From Mycobacterium lacus (GTDB taxonomy: Bacteria; Actinomycetota; Actinomycetes; Mycobacteriales; Mycobacteriaceae): DNA of 64,000 bases. The stretch covers positions 62,001 to 126,000 of the forward strand of contig NZ_AP022581.1 of NCBI RefSeq assembly GCF_010731535.1, read 5' to 3'. Below, piece after piece: positions 62,021 through 64,000 of the stretch (positions are counted from its first letter, which is position 1; each line of letters opens with the position of its first letter). Made by a program: the position numbers and the translations under genes. The notes beneath the pieces were generated by a model, which saw only the letters and a list, made by a program, of their open reading frames with translations, was not told where the DNA came from and did not search any database.

Positions 62021-63299
62021 CCCTCAATCGGCCACCACACCCGAAATCGGTCTACTGCGCGCCCCCCACGAAGTCTTGTTTGGAGCAGGTGCGCGTCATG
62101 CGCTCGGACGCGTGCTTTCGGGCATGGGAAGCCGAGCGTTCGTGTGCACTGATCCGGTGATCGCCGGGACCCTCGCTTTCGCCGAGGCAATCTCGGAAAT
62201 CCGCGACTGCGGCATCGAGGTGGCGGTCTTCGCAGCAACCGAACCTGAACTGCCCCTGGGCAATGTCACTGTCGCCGTCGATACCGCGCGTACCGTCTTC
62301 CCGGACGCCGTCGTCGGGTTCGGCGGCGGCAGTGCCCTCGACCTAGCCAAACTCGTGGCACTCGGGTTGGTCACTAATGCGCCGCTGGCCGACTTCTACG
62401 GCGAAAACTGCATTCCCTCAAAGGTTCTGCCGGTCATTGCAGTGCCCACCACCGCGGGCACAGGTTCCGAAGTGACCCCGGTCGCCGTGCTCACCGACCC
62501 GTCGAGAAACTCGAAGGTCGGTATCTCCAGCCCGTATCTGGTCCCGGTCGCCGCTGTCGTCGATCCGGAACTGACCCTGACCTGCCCGCCCGCGGTAACA
62601 GCCTTCTCGGGAATCGATGCGTTAACCCACGCCATCGAGTCCTATTCGGCGCGCACACACACGCTCAACTTGTCGCATCCTCTTCCAGTCTTCGTGGGAG
62701 CAAACCGGCTGAGCGCTGCATTCGGTTTGGAAGCTGCCGGCGCGCTCGCGCGCAATATTGTCACGGCAGTGACCCAGGGTCGCGATCTTGGCGCGCGTAC
62801 CGCCATGGCGTACGGGTCGATGCTTGCCGGGCTGGCGTTTGCGACCGCGGGGACACACCTGTCCCACGCCATCCAATACCCGGTCGGCGATGCCACGCAT
62901 ACCCCCCACGGCCTGGGAGTAGGGCTGTTGCTGCCCTATGTAATGGAGGCCTGCCTGCCTACGGCGGTCGGACAGTTCGCCCGCATCGGCGAGGCGATGG
63001 GAGTGACCGAGAGCGGCACGGGCACCGACGGTGCCGCGGTCGCGGCCATTCGATTTGTGGTCACGCTGCGACACCGCATCGGCGTCCCGCACACCTTGTC
63101 CCGGATCGGACTCAGCCGCCGTGACCTGCCCCGCATTATCGAGCAGGCAGCGGCGGTCGGCCGACTTGTCAGCAACGCTCCGGGTGCAGATCCCCGCCAA
63201 CTGATCGCCCCCGTCGTCGAACGCGCCTTTGCCGGCACCAGCGATATCTTCTCCAACAGCGACGAAATCGGAAGCGACGAAATCGGAGCCCCCGCATGA
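62004..63299 (+). CDS. iron-containing (group III) alcohol dehydrogenase
   Basis: A 431-residue Fe-ADH. The NAD-binding GGGSALD is at 107-113, followed by PTTAGTGSEVTPVAV; metal ligands are in the SGIDALTHAIESY, LSHAIQYPVG and THTPHGLGVG segments. Such enzymes include 4-hydroxybutyrate dehydrogenase, maleylacetate reductase-like and hydroxyacid-oxoacid transhydrogenase members. AGGAG is 8 bp before the ATG at 62004. Being followed by a succinate-semialdehyde-type dehydrogenase (ATGA overlap) suggests hydroxy acid to semialdehyde to acid oxidation, an inference. Confidence 0.92.
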   Translation: MDTAANPQSATTPEIGLLRAPHEVLFGAGARHALGRVLSGMGSRAFVCTDPVIAGTLAFAEAISEIRDCGIEVAVFAATEPELPLGNVTVAVDTARTVFPDAVVGFGGGSALDLAKLVALGLVTNAPLADFYGENCIPSKVLPVIAVPTTAGTGSEVTPVAVLTDPSRNSKVGISSPYLVPVAAVVDPELTLTCPPAVTAFSGIDALTHAIESYSARTHTLNLSHPLPVFVGANRLSAAFGLEAAGALARNIVTAVTQGRDLGARTAMAYGSMLAGLAFATAGTHLSHAIQYPVGDATHTPHGLGVGLLLPYVMEACLPTAVGQFARIGEAMGVTESGTGTDGAAVAAIRFVVTLRHRIGVPHTLSRIGLSRRDLPRIIEQAAAVGRLVSNAPGADPRQLIAPVVERAFAGTSDIFSNSDEIGSDEIGAPA

Positions 63300-64000
63300 C
63301 CACGTTGCAGGACGTCGACCGTGCCGATAAAGACCGAGAATCGAGAGCCATCCCGGACGCGCTGTTCACCGAGCTGTACATCGCCGGCCAATGGCGCCCG
63401 CCGGGAAGCAGCGAAAGAATCGAGGTCCACAATCCCGCCACCGGGTCGCTCATTGCTACGGTCGCCAACGCCACCGTGGCCGACTGTGAGGCCGCCGTTG
63501 CCGCAGCCGCCGACGCGGCCGCATCCTGGGCGGCGAGGCCGCCGCGGCACCGCTCCGAGATACTGCGCCGCGCCTGGGAGATCATGGTTGCCGAACGGGC
63601 GAGCCTGGCCGCACTGATCACCACCGAGAACGGTAAGTCGTATGCGGACGCGCAAGCCGAAATAGACTACGCCGCCGAGTTTTTCCGATGGTTTGCCGAG
63701 GAGGCCGTGCGCATCGGTGGCGACTACCGACTGTCCCCTGAGGGCGACAAGCGAATTGTGGTCAGTCGTGAACCCATCGGAGTAGCCGTCCTGGTGACGC
63801 CGTGGAACTTTCCGGCGGCGATGGCCACTCGCAAGCTCGCGCCCGCTCTGGCCGCAGGATGCACCGCGGTGGTCAAGCCCGCGACAGAAACCCCGCTCAC
63901 CGCGGGGGCGATCGTCGACATTCTGGCCCGTGCCGGCGTCCCGGCCGGAGTGGTCAACTACGTCACGCCTAGGCCCGCAGGGCCCGCGGTCAGGGCCATG
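63296..64000 (+). CDS. aldehyde dehydrogenase, succinate-semialdehyde type, N-terminal part
   Basis: The first 235 residues of an aldehyde dehydrogenase cut by the window end. Visible features: ELYIAGQWRPPGSSERIEVHNPATG start, TTENGKSYADAQAEIDYAAEFFRWFAEEA (typical of the SSADH/GabD group, spread over two helices), the cofactor loop VLVTPWNFPAAMATRK and VVKPATETP. The catalytic Glu and Cys lie beyond the window. Its ATG overlaps the Fe-ADH stop by 4 bp. Confidence 0.93.
   Translation, partial: MTTLQDVDRADKDRESRAIPDALFTELYIAGQWRPPGSSERIEVHNPATGSLIATVANATVADCEAAVAAAADAAASWAARPPRHRSEILRRAWEIMVAERASLAALITTENGKSYADAQAEIDYAAEFFRWFAEEAVRIGGDYRLSPEGDKRIVVSREPIGVAVLVTPWNFPAAMATRKLAPALAAGCTAVVKPATETPLTAGAIVDILARAGVPAGVVNYVTPRPAGPAVRAM

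Overview
The window is chromosomal DNA of a slow-growing, non-tuberculosis Mycobacterium. The signs are high G+C, many GTG starts, ATGA/GTGA stop-start overlaps, a PE_PGRS protein, a PhoP/PhoR pair, CYP51/CYP123/CYP126, and a gene order that from about 8.4 kb to 58.4 kb follows, as I remember it, the M. tuberculosis H37Rv block Rv0754-Rv0793. No database comparison was run. It is not the tuberculosis complex: ptrB is a single intact gene here, extra genes interrupt the conserved block, and both ends are unrelated to the H37Rv neighbourhood.

0-8.1 kb is accessory. A DHA2 exporter (cut by the window edge) diverges from cupin/ThDP-enzyme, DRE-TIM aldolase and NAD-epimerase genes. Each of the three + strand transcription units is preceded, 41-50 bp from its start codon, by the same ~44-bp element built on an 11-bp pitch. 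This looks like a small co-regulated pathway without an assigned product. An alpha/beta hydrolase ending in a 30-bp perfect hairpin and a PknE-like receptor kinase with an extracytoplasmic CPPC domain follow.

8.4-14.3 kb holds a PE_PGRS-histidine phosphatase gene, then a decayed integrated segment ending at tRNA-Thr(TGT): a HEPN gene with a frameshifted MNT partner, a small membrane protein, a candidate toxin-antitoxin pair and a truncated integrase whose frame runs through the tRNA.

14.3-23 kb holds phoP-phoR with three tandem PhoP-type repeats in the promoter, a HIT protein, a broken DUF222/HNH gene, and an intact IS21-family element with a perfect 6-bp target duplication nested inside a decayed transposase gene.

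23-31 kb is the leftward cyp51 operon (tetR-cyp123-SDR-cyp51-ferredoxin-NTF2-adhB) extended by an Old-Yellow-Enzyme-type flavoprotein and a ketosteroid-isomerase-like gene. It diverges from aldA-SDR-hydroxyacid dehydrogenase-carboxymuconolactone decarboxylase, and a palindrome GGACA-NN-TGTCC lies on each side of the divergent promoter.

31-58 kb carries the dispersed purine genes purD, purB, purC, purS and purQ, interleaved with ggtA, a Tat esterase, cyp126, ptrB, emrB, an FAD dehydrogenase, a metallo-hydrolase and a GntR-luciferase-like-transglutaminase operon facing a small monooxygenase. A CDP-diacylglycerol pyrophosphatase gene of lower G+C is inserted between the decarboxylase gene and purD, flanked by duplicated sequence.

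58.4-64 kb is a second accessory cassette: LysR divergent from an exported NHL propeller, an Ldh-type dehydrogenase, an iron-type alcohol dehydrogenase and a semialdehyde dehydrogenase cut by the window edge.
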